From: a virus
Virus record (IMG/VR): IMGVR_UViG_3300020438_000277
Coordinates: 1-23,761 of that record
Length of the DNA: 23,761 nucleotides
Direction: 5' to 3' (one strand)
Of this stretch, positions 23,282 to 23,761 are shown in pieces. The notes under the pieces are model-generated. The model made no database searches. It saw only the letters and a list, made by a program, of their open reading frames with translations, and was not told the DNA's origin. Each line of letters opens with the position of its first letter. Positions within the stretch are counted from its first letter, which is position 1. Position numbers and translations under genes: made by a program.

Positions 23282-23392
23282 ATGAGACTAGTTCTACCGG
23301 TCCTTGCCATGACCCTATTAATGGGCTGTGGGGATAAGGACGAAGACACGGCGGCTGACACCGCTGACTCTGTTGATACAGCAGCAGAGTAA
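23282..23392 (+). CDS. Very small lipoprotein
   Basis: 36 residues, ATG five bases after AAGGAG plus a short spacer. MRLVLPVLAMTLLMGC is a complete lipoprotein signal: a basic start, a hydrophobic core and the lipobox LMGC with Cys16. The mature part is only 21 residues, Asp/Ala/Thr-rich (DTAADTADSVDTAAE) and very acidic. It sits between two copies of the same hairpin and after another small acidic membrane protein, so the pair may act together. Small phage lipoproteins include outer-membrane spanin subunits and superinfection-exclusion proteins. The mature part is short for a spanin. The function is open. Confidence 0.75.
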   Translation: MRLVLPVLAMTLLMGCGDKDEDTAADTADSVDTAAE

Positions 23393-23398
23393 CAAAAA

Positions 23399-23428
23399 CC
23401 CGCTGGCAGACCGGTTAAAGTCTGCCGC
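23399..23428 (+). repeat. Intergenic RNA hairpin, copy 3
   Basis: GGCAGAC (23405-23411) pairs with GTCTGCC (23420-23426) around an 8-base loop starting CGGT. It begins six bases after the lipoprotein stop and is followed by CATTTCTT and AAGGAGG for uvsX. Confidence 0.75.
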
Positions 23429-23447
23429 CATTTCTTAAGGAGGCAAA

Positions 23448-23761
23448 ATGGCGAAAGCAAAAGCGGGTCGAGTTAATATGCAAGACCTCATGAAATTAGT
23501 GAATAAAAAAGCCGGCCAGAATGTGGCACACGACTTAACCGGCGACAACCCCACCTCTGTCAAAGAGTGGATACCAACAGGCTCTAGGTGGTTAGACTCT
23601 ATCGTATGTAAGGGCCAGGTTGCTGGAATTCCGGTTGGTAAAATTACAGAGATTGCAGGTCTTCAATCGACCGGCAAATCTTACATGGCAACACAGATTG
23701 CCTCAAACGCTCAGAAATCGGGCAAGATGGTCGTTTACTTCGATTCGGAGTCAGCCATCGA
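23448..23761 (+). CDS. uvsX: UvsX / RecA-like recombinase, N-terminal part
   Basis: The gene runs off the window, and 104 residues are visible of about 390 expected. Strand-exchange ATPase for recombination and recombination-dependent replication, working on gp32-coated DNA. Seen: a Lys/Ala-rich start, WIPTGSRWLDSIVCKG (41-56) like the RecA 'STG...LD..LG.GG' segment, GIPVGKITEIAG (60-71), the Walker A loop GLQSTGKS (71-78), and VVYFDSESAI (95-104) holding the acidic residue that activates water in RecA proteins. A gp32-type gene close by fits the T4 recombination module. Strong AAGGAGG site seven bases before the ATG. Confidence 0.88.
   Translation, partial: MAKAKAGRVNMQDLMKLVNKKAGQNVAHDLTGDNPTSVKEWIPTGSRWLDSIVCKGQVAGIPVGKITEIAGLQSTGKSYMATQIASNAQKSGKMVVYFDSESAI

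Noticed and set aside
1-23761. tRNA genes, CRISPR arrays, insertion sequences, integrase or attachment sites
   Set aside because: I saw no cloverleaf with a T-loop pattern, no regularly spaced repeats, no transposase motifs and no integrase. The only repeats are the three hairpins and the short promoter-like boxes.

Overview
The window is a contiguous piece of a tailed-phage genome with a T4-like contractile-tail (myovirus) virion. Every confident gene lies on the + strand and genes are tightly packed. The evidence is a gp23-type major capsid protein, neck and tail-terminator proteins in the T4 order 13-14-15, a gp18-type sheath, a gp19-type tube, a gp26-type baseplate or chaperone protein, a tape measure, a LysM gp53-type wedge protein, a gp32-type single-strand DNA binding protein and the start of a UvsX/RecA recombinase. 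The host cannot be read from the sequence. Strong AAGGAG ribosome sites and a lipobox protein fit a Gram-negative bacterium, and the relatives I recall are mostly environmental or marine phages, but that is recall and not a search.

Layout. 1-4000: capsid region, with the major capsid protein, two paralogous putative decoration proteins and a 59-residue Ala/Lys/Pro-rich basic protein, divided by three strong intrinsic terminators. 4037-6678: neck and tail terminator (gp13-, gp14- and gp15-like). 6795-11509: an unusually large sheath, the tube, and a gp26-like gene followed by a short overlapping-frame gene that looks like a +1 programmed-frameshift extension. 11561-18824: tape measure, tube-cap or hub-like protein, LysM wedge protein and a 1188-residue hub-like protein. 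18824-22079: a conserved protein of unknown role, a very small family A DNA polymerase and a putative divergent tubulin/FtsZ-fold protein, joined to the baseplate genes by 1-4 base stop/start overlaps. 22139-end: gp32, two small membrane or lipoprotein genes and uvsX, separated by three copies of one RNA hairpin.

How it works together. The first 20 kb builds the head surface, neck and contractile tail. The last 4 kb supplies replication and recombination proteins. The join between the two is unusual, because the polymerase appears to be co-translated with late tail genes. An ACTATTTA-like box recurs about 20 bases ahead of several virion genes and may be the late promoter. Where the box is followed by a long leader (gene at 2099), the leader contains two hairpins whose loops are complementary.

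Least certain and most interesting: the tubulin-like protein at 21216, the kissing-loop leader at 1990-2042, the +1 slip site at 11263 and the repeated covarying hairpins at 22924-23428.
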